This document shows positions 27,841 through 40,415 of a DNA stretch of 64,000 nucleotides, one piece after another; within the stretch, counting starts at the first letter, position 1; the number at the start of each line of letters is the position of its first letter. The translations under genes were made by a program, and so were the position numbers. The notes under the pieces were generated by a model that made no database searches, was not told the DNA's origin, and worked only from the letters and a program-made list of their open reading frames with translations. Origin of the DNA: Heyndrickxia coagulans 36D1 (GTDB lineage: Bacteria > Bacillota > Bacilli > Bacillales > Bacillaceae_C); NCBI RefSeq assembly GCF_000169195.2, contig NC_016023.1, positions 1,612,001-1,676,000 of the forward strand. Reading direction: 5' to 3'.

Positions 27841-27916
27841 GGTTCCGTAGTGTAGCGGTTATCACGCCTGCCTGTCACGCAGGAGATCGCGGGTTCGATT
27901 CCCGTCGGAACCGCCA
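27841..27916 (+). tRNA. tRNA-Asp (GTC)
   Basis: Acceptor GGTTCCG / CGGAACC, anticodon loop CTGTCAC; CCA is encoded. Confidence 0.97.
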
Positions 27917-27917
27917 T

Positions 27918-27992
27918 TGGGCCATAGCCAAGCGGTAAGGCAACGGACTTTGACTCCGTCATGCGCTGGTTCGAATCCAGCTGGCCCAGCCA
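27918..27992 (+). tRNA. tRNA-Gln (TTG)
   Basis: Acceptor TGGGCCA / TGGCCCA, anticodon loop CTTTGAC; CCA is encoded. Only one base separates it from tRNA-Asp. Confidence 0.97.
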
Positions 27993-27997
27993 TTTTT

Positions 27998-28073
27998 GAG
28001 CCATTAGCTCAGTTGGTAGAGCATCTGACTTTTAATCAGAGGGTCGCAGGTTCGAATCCTGCATGGCTCACCA
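27998..28073 (+). tRNA. tRNA-Lys (TTT)
   Basis: Acceptor GAGCCAT / ATGGCTC, anticodon loop CTTTTAA; CCA is encoded. Confidence 0.97.
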
Positions 28074-28080
28074 TTTATCC

Positions 28081-28162
28081 GCGGGTGTGGCGGAATTGGC
28101 AGACGCACCAGACTTAGGATCTGGCACCGCACGGCGTGGGGGTTCGACTCCCTTCACCGGCA
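28081..28162 (+). tRNA. tRNA-Leu (TAG), acceptor stem with a G3-G70 mismatch
   Basis: Anticodon loop CTTAGGA and a long variable arm. The acceptor 5' strand is GCGGGTG but the 3' strand reads CACCGGC instead of the fully paired CACCCGC, leaving a G-G mismatch at the third pair. CCA is not encoded. Otherwise it is a normal class II tRNA. Confidence 0.93.
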
Positions 28163-28177
28163 TTGATTTGATAAATC

Positions 28178-28252
28178 GCGGAAGTAGTTCAGTGGTAGAA
28201 CATCACCTTGCCAAGGTGGGGGTCGCGGGTTCGAATCCCGTCTTCCGCTCCA
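28178..28252 (+). tRNA. tRNA-Gly (GCC)
   Basis: Acceptor GCGGAAG / CTTCCGC, anticodon loop TTGCCAA; CCA is encoded. Confidence 0.97.
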
Positions 28253-28262
28253 TAAAAAGTAG

Positions 28263-28291
28263 TTGACATCCATAAAAGGTTTTGATATAAT
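28263..28291 (+). promoter_or_regulatory. Internal promoter before tRNA-Leu (GAG)
   Basis: Perfect TTGACA, 17-base spacer, TATAAT within the 61-base gap. It would drive the distal tRNAs and perhaps the rRNA operon independently of the first promoter. Confidence 0.9.
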
Positions 28292-28313
28292 ATAAAGGTG
28301 TCAAGTTAATAAC

Positions 28314-28398
<85 letters not shown>

Positions 28399-28403
28399 TT
28401 TAC

Positions 28404-28477
28404 GCGCCCATAGCTCAATTGGATAGAGCGTTTGACTACGGATCAAAAGGTTAGGGGTTCGACTCCTCTTGGGCGCG
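28404..28477 (+). tRNA. tRNA-Arg (ACG)
   Basis: Acceptor GCGCCCA / TGGGCGC, anticodon loop CTACGGA; CCA is not encoded. Confidence 0.96.
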
Positions 28478-28613
28478 CTATTTTTTCATGCAAAAAAGAT
28501 CTGTTAACAGCTGCGTAAAAGGCTCCAGAGCTTACCGGGCAGTTGAAAACTTTATAAAAAACAGGCCTTTTCTTATTATAAGTTGGTTTGATAGTTTTTA
28601 GACCAGGGAAATG

Positions 28614-28687
28614 CGGGAAATAGCTCAGCTTGGTAGAGCACATGGTTTGGGACCATGGGGTCGCAGGTTCGAATCCTGTTTTCCCGA
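28614..28687 (+). tRNA. tRNA-Pro (TGG)
   Basis: Acceptor CGGGAAA / TTTCCCG, anticodon loop TTTGGGA; CCA is not encoded. A 136-base gap precedes it, with no gene seen. Confidence 0.96.
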
Positions 28688-28694
28688 TTTGCAT

Positions 28695-28768
28695 GCGGGT
28701 GTAGTTTAGTGGTAAAACCACAGCCTTCCAAGCTGTTGTCGTGGGTTCGATTCCCATCACCCGCTCCA
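28695..28768 (+). tRNA. tRNA-Gly (TCC)
   Basis: Acceptor GCGGGTG / CACCCGC, anticodon loop CTTCCAA; CCA is encoded. Confidence 0.97.
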
Positions 28769-28777
28769 AATTTTATG

Positions 28778-28806
28778 TTGACAGTGACTTGTTGTAATGT
28801 TATACT
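28778..28806 (+). promoter_or_regulatory. rRNA promoter
   Basis: TTGACA, 17-base spacer, TATACT, about 80 bases before 16S. TTCCTTGAAAACTGG, a boxA-like antitermination region, follows in the leader. Confidence 0.88.
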
Positions 28807-28888
28807 AAATAAGTTGCTAATTGAGATTGTTCCTTGAAAACTGGACAAAACGAAACGTCAAATTCTTTTTGAGCTTTTATCAAACATC

Positions 28889-30449
<1,561 letters not shown>

Positions 30450-30452
30450 GAA

Positions 30453-30604
30453 AAGCGTAGGGCGCTTGTTCATCGGCGTACGGATTTCGTAGTCTTCGAC
30501 TGAGATAAAGGAAACACGATGAGCCTTAAAGGCGAATCGATGTTGACTTATCGTAGGGAGAAGACGTAGAAATACGCTAGCCGATAGCGCCCGGAGCTAG
30601 ACAG
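30453..30604. repeat. ~150-bp element in the 16S-23S spacer
   Basis: Bounded by GGGCGCT and AGCGCCC, with ATCGGC/GCCGAT inside the ends. It contains CTGAGATAAAGGAAACACG, TGTTGACTTATCGTAGGGAG and AGAAATACGCTAGCCGATAG. The same blocks in the same order recur in the 23S-5S spacer (33694-33845). No tRNA lies in this spacer. Confidence 0.8.
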
Positions 30605-30760
30605 AAAAGGAAAACTTCGTTTTCCACAATTAAGTTTGATGTTTCCGTTTTGTCCAGTTTTGAAGGTTCAATCCTTCAACATGTGTTCTTTGAAAACCGG
30701 ATAGGAGAAATAAACCAAGTAAACTGAGAATCGCTTATTTTTGGATTTAAACCTTTTTAT

Positions 30761-33691
<2,931 letters not shown>

Positions 33692-33693
33692 AC

Positions 33694-33886
33694 GAAAAGC
33701 GGAAGCGCCTTGCTCATCGGCGTACGGATTTCGGAGCTTTCGACTGAGATAAAGGAAACACGGCGAGGTATCGAGCCGATGTTGACTTATCGTAGGGAGA
33801 AAGCGTAGAAATACGCTAGCCGATAGGCGCTGGAGCTGGACAACAGAAAAGCGGAGGTGCCTTACCAAAGGCGCTGAAGCTAGACC
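33694..33886. repeat. Second copy of the rRNA-spacer element, plus a partial third
   Basis: Blocks TCATCGGCGTACGGATTTCG, CTGAGATAAAGGAAACACGG, TGTTGACTTATCGTAGGGAG and AATACGCTAGCCGATAGGCG match 30453-30604. At 33847-33886 a shortened piece (AAAAGCGGAGGTGCC ... AGGCGCTGAAGCTAGAC) follows. The 23S-5S spacer is therefore long, about 318 bases. Confidence 0.8.
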
Positions 33887-33963
33887 ATTCTCAAAGTTAG
33901 AAATGCGTTCTCCGTTTACAGTTTTTTCTCCCATCCTGTTTTGAAGGAATACAATTATTTCTC

Positions 33964-33992
33964 TTGATAAATAACAGCAACTGTGTTATAAT
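33964..33992 (+). promoter_or_regulatory. Promoter between 23S and 5S
   Basis: TTGATA, 17-base spacer, perfect TATAAT; predicted start about 10 bases before 5S. It would transcribe 5S and initiator tRNA separately from the large rRNAs. Confidence 0.75.
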
Positions 33993-34009
33993 ATTTCTTG
34001 TCATTAAGG

Positions 34010-34125
<116 letters not shown>

Positions 34126-34141
34126 CTGAATATATTATTAT

Positions 34142-34215
<74 letters not shown>

Positions 34216-34222
34216 TCGATCA

Positions 34223-34262
34223 GAACAAGCAGTGGTTTGACTGCTTGTTCTTTATATTTTTC
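34223..34262 (+). terminator. rRNA operon terminator
   Basis: A 10-bp perfect stem, GAACAAGCAG / CTGCTTGTTC, followed by TTTATATTTTTC. Confidence 0.92.
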
Positions 34263-34318
34263 ATCCTGTTTTTGCGTATTTATCCAAAATCGGTTAAACT
34301 AGAATTGGATTGGAGCAT

Positions 34319-34347
34319 CCTTAGGAACATTCCTAAGGCTTTTTTTA
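34319..34347 (+). terminator. Second hairpin terminator before tsaE
   Basis: CCTTAGGA-ACAT-TCCTAAGG followed by CTTTTTTTATAAG. A weak promoter-like TTGCGT-N17-TAAACT lies just upstream (34273-34301), so this is either a tandem rRNA terminator or an attenuator of a short leader. Confidence 0.75.
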
Positions 34348-34410
34348 TAAGGCGCGCCGTACTTTGGATTGGCGGCAATTTGCGATAAAGTTGTAGAGGA
34401 GAGGCGGCAA

Positions 34411-34866
34411 ATGGGGAGTTATCGTTTCGTTTCCAACAGCCCTGAAGAGACTTTTTCTTTTGCAGAAAAAATGGCTGCCCATCTGAAACCGGGGGATGTC
34501 CTTTTGCTGGAGGGTGACCTGGGGGCAGGAAAAACGACTTTTACAAAAGGGATTGCGAACGGGCTGGGCATTCGCCGTACCGTGAACAGCCCGACTTTTA
34601 CCATTATAAAAGAGTACCGGGGGAACCTGCCGCTGTATCATATGGACGTATACCGTTTGGAGGATGCGCAGGAGGACCTTGGTTTTGATGAATATTTTGA
34701 AGGTGATGGCGTGACGGTTGTGGAGTGGGCACATTTTATCAAAGATCTGTTGCCTGAGAGCTATTTGGAAATCCGCATTCTCCGCCTTGAAGGAGACCGC
34801 AGGCTTATTGAAGCGGAACCGTTTGGGGACCGTTATGTATCATTATGTGAGGAGATTTTTGGATGA
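34411..34866 (+). CDS. tsaE: tRNA t6A synthesis ATPase TsaE
   Basis: A 151-residue P-loop protein: Walker A EGDLGAGKTTFTKGIA (about residues 35-50), NSPTFTIIKEY, the HMDVYRLE motif and VVEWAHFI. It works with TsaB and TsaD to attach threonylcarbamoyl to A37 of ANN-decoding tRNAs. ATG 34411 with GGAGAGGCGGCAA is preferred over the longer ORF from 34369. It overlaps tsaB by four bases (ATGA). Confidence 0.95.
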   Translation: MGSYRFVSNSPEETFSFAEKMAAHLKPGDVLLLEGDLGAGKTTFTKGIANGLGIRRTVNSPTFTIIKEYRGNLPLYHMDVYRLEDAQEDLGFDEYFEGDGVTVVEWAHFIKDLLPESYLEIRILRLEGDRRLIEAEPFGDRYVSLCEEIFG

Positions 34867-35564
34867 AAGTTTTGGCAATCGATACTTCAAATGAAGTGCT
34901 GGGCGTTTCATTGGCCGATGATCATGTTGTGCTGGCCGAATATATGACAAATTTGAAAAAAAATCATAGTGTCCGCGTGATGCCGGCTGTGCAGGAAGTC
35001 ATGGAGGCGTGCGGGATAAAACCGGCTGAGCTGGATAAGATTGTGGTGGCAAAAGGGCCCGGATCTTACACCGGCATACGGATTGGCGTCACGATCGCAA
35101 AAACGATGGCCTGGAGCCTTCAAATTCCATTGGTGGGGGTTTCCAGCCTGAAGTTGTTGGCGGCGTCCGGCCGTTATTTTGACGGGTATATTTCCCCGCT
35201 TTTTGATGCGCGCAGAGGGCGGATTTATACCGGTTTGTACCGCTATGAAAACGGGGTTTTGCAAACAGTAGTGGAAGATTGCAATGTATCATCCGCTGAA
35301 TGGGGAACCCGGTTAAGTGCGCTTGAGGCGCCCGTATTATTGATCGGCCAGCATGTTGCCCTTCATGAAGCCGTTCTTGCGAAGAAGCTGGGAGATAAAA
35401 TGGCGGTAGCAGATTGGACCCTGCATAATCCGAGGCCGGGCGAACTGGCCAGGCTTGGGATGGATGAACCGGACGCGGAGATACACACTTTCGTTCCAAA
35501 TTACATACGGTTAGTAGAGGCAGAAGCCAAATGGCTTGAAAAGCATAAACGGGAGAGTCACTAA
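34863..35564 (+). CDS. tsaB: tRNA t6A synthesis protein TsaB
   Basis: A 233-residue ASKHA-fold paralogue of TsaD. It starts MKVLAIDTSNEVLGVSLAD and contains VAKGPGSYTGIRIGVTIAK. It lacks the metal-binding histidines of TsaD and acts as its dimer partner. The start overlaps the tsaE stop. Confidence 0.95.
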   Translation: MKVLAIDTSNEVLGVSLADDHVVLAEYMTNLKKNHSVRVMPAVQEVMEACGIKPAELDKIVVAKGPGSYTGIRIGVTIAKTMAWSLQIPLVGVSSLKLLAASGRYFDGYISPLFDARRGRIYTGLYRYENGVLQTVVEDCNVSSAEWGTRLSALEAPVLLIGQHVALHEAVLAKKLGDKMAVADWTLHNPRPGELARLGMDEPDAEIHTFVPNYIRLVEAEAKWLEKHKRESH

Positions 35565-35566
35565 AA

Positions 35567-36022
35567 ATGGAAAAAACGGGGAAAATAACGCTGCGAAAAG
35601 CCACGCTTGCAGATTTGGACGGAATTTACAATGTGGAGATGCATTCTTTTACAATGCCGTGGACACGTGAAGCATTTTACAACGAACTGGTTCATAATCA
35701 TTTTGCCATGTATCTTGTGCTTGTCGAGAATGAAAAGGTTATCGGTTATTGCGGCGTGTGGGTCATTGTCGATGAGGCGCATGTGACCAATCTTGCGGTG
35801 CTCCCGGAGTACCGAGGCCGGAAACTGGGAGAGACGCTGTTAAAAAATGTGATGGCTTACGCCGCATTGAACCATGCCAAAACGCTCAGCCTGGAGGTAC
35901 GCGTCAGCAATATGATTGCGCGCTCCTTATACAGGAAGCTCGGATTTCGGGAAGGCGGCATCCGGAAAGGCTATTACACGGATAATTATGAAGACGCAAT
36001 TGTGATGTGGGTGAATTTATAA
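35567..36022 (+). CDS. rimI: GNAT N-acetyltransferase RimI
   Basis: A 151-residue GNAT protein with acetyl-CoA loop LAVLPEYRGRKLGETLL and C-terminal NMIARSLYRKLGFREGG. The family acetylates the N-terminal alanine of ribosomal protein S18; that substrate is inferred. It lies between tsaB and tsaD with two-base and zero-base gaps, the standard Bacillus order. Confidence 0.93.
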   Translation: MEKTGKITLRKATLADLDGIYNVEMHSFTMPWTREAFYNELVHNHFAMYLVLVENEKVIGYCGVWVIVDEAHVTNLAVLPEYRGRKLGETLLKNVMAYAALNHAKTLSLEVRVSNMIARSLYRKLGFREGGIRKGYYTDNYEDAIVMWVNL

Positions 36023-37039
36023 ATGGAAAAAGATTTGTTGGTATTAGGCATAGAAACGAGCTGCGATGAAACGGCTGCAGCTGTCATTAAAAACGGGACG
36101 GAAATTGTTTCCAATGTGGTCGCTTCTCAGATTGAAAGCCACAAACGGTTCGGCGGGGTGGTGCCAGAGCTTGCATCCCGCCACCATGTCGAGCAAATTA
36201 CCATTGTCATTGAGGAAGCGATGCAGCAGGCAGACGCGGCTTTTAAAGACCTGGATGCGATCGCCGTGACAGAAGGGCCCGGGCTTGTGGGCGCGTTGCT
36301 TGTTGGCGTCAATGCCGCAAAGGCGCTCAGTTTCGCGCATCAGATTCCACTTGTCGGTGTCCATCATATTGCCGGCCATATTTATGCGAACCGGATCGGG
36401 CATGAAATGAAGTTTCCGCTGCTTGCGCTTGTCGTTTCAGGAGGTCATACGGAGCTTGTGCTGATGAAGGGCCATGCCGAGTTTGAAGTAATCGGCGAAA
36501 CGAGAGATGATGCGGCAGGGGAAGCTTATGACAAAGTAGCACGAACGTTGAACCTTCCTTATCCGGGCGGTCCGCAGATTGACCGGCTTGCCCATGAAGG
36601 AAAGCCAAATGTTGATTTGCCGCGATCCTGGCTGGAAGGGACTTATGATTTCAGTTTCAGCGGGCTCAAATCAGCCGTCATTAACACCCTCCATAATGCC
36701 GCGCAGCGCGGGGAAAGCATCCGGCCTGAAGATATGGCCGCAAGCTTCCAGCAAAGTGTGATTGATGTATTGGTCGGTAAAACCGTGGAGGCGGTAAAAG
36801 CGTTTGGCGTCAAAGAAGTGCTGGTCGCCGGCGGTGTTGCCGCGAACAAAGGATTGCGCGCTGCCCTTTCAGAAGCATTCCGGGATCTCCCTGAAGTGGC
36901 GTTGCGCATCCCGCCGATCCAGTTATGCACAGACAATGCGGCGATGATTGCCGCATGCGGGACGGTGCTTTTTGAAAAGGGAAAAAGAAGCTCCCTTGAC
37001 TTAAATGCTTATCCCGGGCTGGACATTGAAAACTTTTAA
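36023..37039 (+). CDS. tsaD: tRNA threonylcarbamoyltransferase TsaD (Gcp)
   Basis: A 338-residue ASKHA enzyme. [13 protein letters not shown] is at the start. [12 protein letters not shown] holds the two metal-binding histidines, [14 protein letters not shown] the phosphate loop, and [12 protein letters not shown] the C-terminal Asp. It transfers the threonylcarbamoyl group to A37 of tRNA. It ends the tsaE-tsaB-rimI-tsaD operon and has a strong terminator. Confidence 0.97.
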   Translation: MEKDLLVLGIETSCDETAAAVIKNGTEIVSNVVASQIESHKRFGGVVPELASRHHVEQITIVIEEAMQQADAAFKDLDAIAVTEGPGLVGALLVGVNAAKALSFAHQIPLVGVHHIAGHIYANRIGHEMKFPLLALVVSGGHTELVLMKGHAEFEVIGETRDDAAGEAYDKVARTLNLPYPGGPQIDRLAHEGKPNVDLPRSWLEGTYDFSFSGLKSAVINTLHNAAQRGESIRPEDMAASFQQSVIDVLVGKTVEAVKAFGVKEVLVAGGVAANKGLRAALSEAFRDLPEVALRIPPIQLCTDNAAMIAACGTVLFEKGKRSSLDLNAYPGLDIENF

Positions 37040-37050
37040 ACAGGGTTGTG

Positions 37051-37092
37051 AAAAACCGGTGTATGGGAATCGTCCATACACCGGTTTTTTTT
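37051..37092. terminator. Strong bidirectional terminator after tsaD
   Basis: A 16-bp stem, AAAAACCGGTGTATGG / CCATACACCGGTTTTT, with a 6-base loop and T-run. Confidence 0.92.
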
Positions 37093-37121
37093 GGAGATAT
37101 GCAGGGGAATTGTGCGCAATC

Positions 37122-37331
37122 TGTGGAAAAGTTGTTGATAAATGATTGGACTTGTGTAAAACTTTTAAAATTTTTTCCGGACAGGCTGTGGGTATTGTGG
37201 ATAAATCTGTTGATAATTGTGGATTTTGTGGAAAAACGTTTTGGAAAGCAAGAAATCAATATACCGCCTGTGCATAAATCTGTGCATGGCGCGAGATGCC
37301 AAAATAAAAACCTGTGCAGAAAATTTCCACA
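37122..37331. promoter_or_regulatory. DnaA-box cluster downstream of tsaD
   Basis: At least seven 9-mers in 160 bases on the plus strand resemble the reversed DnaA box TGTGGATAA. They are TGTGGAAAA (37122), TGTTGATAA (37133), the perfect TGTGGATAA (37196), TGTTGATAA (37208), TGTGGATTT (37218), TGTGGAAAA (37227) and TGTGCATAA (37269); ATTTCCACA (37323) faces the other way. In B. subtilis the gcp (tsaD) locus is, from memory, one of the DnaA-box clusters that titrate DnaA and restrain initiation. Confidence 0.78.
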
Positions 37332-37336
37332 CAGGT
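37303..37336 (-). terminator. Terminator of ydiF
   Basis: On the minus strand, ACCTGTG, a 13-base loop and CACAGGT are followed by TTTTTATTTTGG, seven bases beyond the ydiF stop. Confidence 0.75.
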
Positions 37337-37343
37337 CCAAACA

Positions 37344-39263
37344 TTACTCCGCCAGTTCTGCCCATTCTTCCATCAGCGCGTCCAGCTCCAATTTCCGTTG
37401 CTCCAGTTCTTCTGTCAGCTCGCGGATTTTAATATGGTCCTGAAAGATTTCCGGGTCGGCCATTTTTTCTTCCCGGTCATGAATTTCTGTTTCCAACGTT
37501 TCAATTCTTGTTTCAATTTCTTCAATCCTCCGCTTTTTTTGCCGCTCGCGTTTTTTTGCTTCTTTATCCTGCCGGTAGTTGTTTTTCGCCGGCTGTTCCG
37601 CTTTAACCTTTTCTTGTTTCGTGTTTTCCAGGCGTGCAATTTCCAGCATTTCTTCTTTTTTTTGCACATAATAATCATAGTCGCCGAGAAATTCACGGGT
37701 TCCCTCCGGCGAGAGCTCCACCACTTTTGTGGCAATCCGGTTAATGAAATAGCGGTCGTGGGAAATGAACAAAATCGTTCCCGGGTAATCGATGAGCGCA
37801 TTTTCCAGTACTTCTTTACTGTCCAAATCAAGGTGGTTTGTCGGTTCATCTAAAATTAGAAAGTTCGCCTTTTCCAGCATCAATTTGGCGAGGGCAAGCC
37901 GGGCTTTTTCGCCGCCGCTTAAGGATGAGACGGTTTTTAAAACGTCATCGCCGGAAAAAAGAAAATTCCCGAGTGCCGTGCGGATTTCTTTTTCTGTTTT
38001 CAGCGGGTATGCATCCCATAATTCCCGGAGGACCGTTTTATTGGAAGATAAGTCGGCCAGTTCTTGATCGTAATAGCCGGTCATAACGTTGGAGCCATAT
38101 TCGATCGTGCCGGATATCAGCGGGATTCTCCGGATAATCGATTTCAAAAGCGTTGACTTGCCGATGCCGTTCGGGCCGACAAGGGCAACACTGTCTTGTT
38201 TTTTGACTGAAAGATGGATGTTTTTGGCAACCGGCTCCCCGTCGTAGCCGATGGCAGCATCCCGGACATGAAGGACTTCGTTCCCGCTTTGTTTGGCAAT
38301 TTCAAACGAAAACCGGGCAGATTTTTCATCGCCAAGCGGCTTGTCCATCAATTCCATTTTTTCCAGTTGTTTCCTCCTACTTTGCGCCCGCTTTGTCGTG
38401 GTGGCACGGGCAATGTTTTTTTGGATGAATGCCTGCAATTTCGCAACTTCTTCCTGCTGCTTTTCATATTGTTTGACCTCTCGCTCGTACTGGGCGGCCT
38501 TTTGTTCCAGATACCGGCTGTAGTTGCCGTGGTATTTTTTAATGGAATGCCTTGAAATTTCATAGACCTGGTTGACGACTTTATCCAGAAAATAACGGTC
38601 ATGGGACACGATCAGAATGGCGCCTTCATAGCCTTGTAAATATTGCTCCAGCCAGGTGAGCGTTTCGATATCGAGATGGTTTGTCGGCTCATCCAAAATG
38701 AGGATGTCCGGCTTTGTGAGCAGCAATTTCGCCAATGCAAGGCGTGTTTTTTGCCCGCCGCTTAATGTCCGGATCGGGGTGTTGTAGTCGTACTGGTCAA
38801 AACGGAAGCCATGCAGAACGGACCGGATATCCGCTTCGATCTGATATCCGCCTTCATCTTTAAAACGTGTCTGCAAAGTATCATAAGCATGCAGCACTTT
38901 TTCATACTCCGCCGGGCGGTTATAAATCTTAGGGTCGGCCATTTTTTGTTCGTATTCGCGAAGCTGTTTTTCCATATCCAGCAAATTTTTAAAAACCGAC
39001 ATCATTTCGTCCCAAATGGACAGATCCGATTCGAGTCCGGTATTTTGGGCGAGATAACCGATTTCGACACCATTCGGCATAATGATGGAACCTTCATCAT
39101 AAGAAAGCTGGCCGGCGATGATTTTCAGGAGGGTCGATTTGCCGGCCCCGTTTCTCCCGACCAAGGCAATCCGGTCTTTTGTTTGAATTTCTAATTTTAT
39201 ATCCGATAAAATAAGTTCAGCGCCATAATATTTTGTGACTTGTTGAACTTGCAGCAACATCAT
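37344..39263 (-). CDS. ydiF: ABC-F family ATPase YdiF
   Basis: A 639-residue soluble protein with two ABC modules. The first has ALVGRNGAGKST, LSGGQKTRLALA and LILDEPTNHLD; the second has ALVGPNGIGKST, LSGGEKARLALA and LILDEPTNHLD. A charged linker sits between them and a C-terminal coiled coil (KKRERQKKRRIEEIETRIETLE). There are no membrane segments. ABC-F proteins act on the ribosome; this one is of the YdiF/Uup-like type, whose exact role is unclear. ATG 39263 follows AGAGGTGAACATAAAG. Confidence 0.93.
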   Translation of the reverse strand: MMLLQVQQVTKYYGAELILSDIKLEIQTKDRIALVGRNGAGKSTLLKIIAGQLSYDEGSIIMPNGVEIGYLAQNTGLESDLSIWDEMMSVFKNLLDMEKQLREYEQKMADPKIYNRPAEYEKVLHAYDTLQTRFKDEGGYQIEADIRSVLHGFRFDQYDYNTPIRTLSGGQKTRLALAKLLLTKPDILILDEPTNHLDIETLTWLEQYLQGYEGAILIVSHDRYFLDKVVNQVYEISRHSIKKYHGNYSRYLEQKAAQYEREVKQYEKQQEEVAKLQAFIQKNIARATTTKRAQSRRKQLEKMELMDKPLGDEKSARFSFEIAKQSGNEVLHVRDAAIGYDGEPVAKNIHLSVKKQDSVALVGPNGIGKSTLLKSIIRRIPLISGTIEYGSNVMTGYYDQELADLSSNKTVLRELWDAYPLKTEKEIRTALGNFLFSGDDVLKTVSSLSGGEKARLALAKLMLEKANFLILDEPTNHLDLDSKEVLENALIDYPGTILFISHDRYFINRIATKVVELSPEGTREFLGDYDYYVQKKEEMLEIARLENTKQEKVKAEQPAKNNYRQDKEAKKRERQKKRRIEEIETRIETLETEIHDREEKMADPEIFQDHIKIRELTEELEQRKLELDALMEEWAELAE

Positions 39264-39389
39264 CTTTATGTTCACCTCTATACCATTGTAAGTGTACAGG
39301 AAGGCGAACTGCAACTCAACCGGCGTGATCGGAATTTGTCAAAAAACTTTTCACATAAATTCGTAAAAACCCATGAAAAAAATGCTTAC

Positions 39390-39407
39390 TTGTGATATAT
39401 TTAACAT
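39390..39407 (+). promoter_or_regulatory. Possible Rex operator upstream of rex
   Basis: TTGTGATATATTTAACAT has one good half-site (TTGTGA) of the Rex motif TTGTGAA-N4-TTCACAA and a poor second half. Autoregulation of rex is known in relatives. Treat as weak. Confidence 0.35.
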
Positions 39408-39460
39408 AGTTGGAGAGAGAAAAAGACGCATGCAGGCATTTTTTTAAAACATATTTTTTC

Positions 39461-39488
39461 TTTGCTCAGATAGGAGTAATATTATAAT
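39461..39488 (+). promoter_or_regulatory. Probable rex promoter
   Basis: TTTGCT, 16-base spacer, perfect TATAAT (39483-39488), 90 bases upstream of the rex start. Confidence 0.55.
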
Positions 39489-39577
39489 GAAGAATGGCAG
39501 CGCTGCCATTCTGGAATGGACGCACGATTGGAACCAACAGCACAAAAAACTTAAGCTTTCAACTTGGGGGATTTCAC

Positions 39578-40261
39578 ATGAAGGATGAATCAGTAAAAAT
39601 ACCGCAAGCCACTGCAAAACGGCTTCCATTATATTACCGGTACCTGAGAAATTTATATACACTTGGCAAGCAAAGGGTATCCTCGGCGGAACTGAGTGAA
39701 GCGGTGAAAGTCGACTCCGCTACGATACGCAGGGATTTTTCCTACTTCGGGGCACTTGGAAAAAAAGGTTATGGTTATAATGTAAAATATTTATTGTCTT
39801 TTTTCGGCAAGACGCTGAACCAGGATGAGATCACAGATGTAGCGCTGGTTGGCGTTGGGAACCTCGGTACAGCCCTTTTGAATTACAATTTTTCGAAGAA
39901 TAACAGCGCACGGATTGTGATGGCATTTGACAATGACCCCGGGAAGGTGGGGAGCCATGTTGGCAATGTGCCTGTTTACAGCATGGACGAATTAAGAGAA
40001 CGGCTTTGCGCGGAAGATGTGACGGTTGTGATTTTGACGGTCCCCGCTTCCAGTGCCCAGGCAGTGACAGACGAGCTTGCCAGTACAAATGTAAAAGGCG
40101 TTTTAAACTTTACACCTGCCCGGCTGAACGTGCCGCCGGATATCCGCGTCCATCATATTGACCTGGCCGTGGAACTGCAGGCACTGATCTACTTTTTAAA
40201 ACATTATTCAAATGATGAAGAAAATTTGAAAGAAACAAAAGAGCCGGTTGCGAAGCCATAG
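39578..40261 (+). CDS. rex: Redox-sensing repressor Rex
   Basis: A 227-residue repressor. The N-terminal winged helix is [31 protein letters not shown] and [13 protein letters not shown]. The Rossmann NAD(H)-binding domain reads [18 protein letters not shown] and [11 protein letters not shown]. It represses fermentation and respiration genes and is released by NADH. ATG 39578 with GGGGGATTTCAC is used; the ORF extends upstream without need. Gene order rex-tatC matches B. subtilis apart from the missing tatA. Confidence 0.95.
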   Translation: MKDESVKIPQATAKRLPLYYRYLRNLYTLGKQRVSSAELSEAVKVDSATIRRDFSYFGALGKKGYGYNVKYLLSFFGKTLNQDEITDVALVGVGNLGTALLNYNFSKNNSARIVMAFDNDPGKVGSHVGNVPVYSMDELRERLCAEDVTVVILTVPASSAQAVTDELASTNVKGVLNFTPARLNVPPDIRVHHIDLAVELQALIYFLKHYSNDEENLKETKEPVAKP

Positions 40262-40310
40262 CCAAAAAGCTTTTTTTCCGTTATCATAGTGGGTACAGGG
40301 GGTGGCCCGA

Positions 40311-40415
40311 TTGAAAACGGAATGCAGGCGCAAATGGCAATGGCCGGATTTGGCTGTGGCGTGCAAAGGGAAAAGGGCGGATTCAACGCCGGCACTTAAA
40401 GGGGAACGGCGATGA
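40311..40415 (+). CDS. Possible 34-residue peptide ORF overlapping tatC start
   Basis: TTG 40311 follows AGGGGGTGGCCCGA. The ORF ends TGA overlapping the tatC ATG by four bases (ATGA). The product, MKTECRRKWQWPDLAVACKG plus a basic tail, has no membrane helix and does not resemble TatA, which occupies this place in B. subtilis. It could be a translational-coupling leader or chance. Confidence 0.3.
   Translation: MKTECRRKWQWPDLAVACKGKRADSTPALKGERR

Noticed and set aside
28443-28848. Minus-strand ORFs across tRNA-Pro and tRNA-Gly with MGIEPTTT / GFEPATPWSQ-like products
   Set aside because: They are antisense readings of tRNA genes, a well-known source of false proteins; no ribosome binding site.
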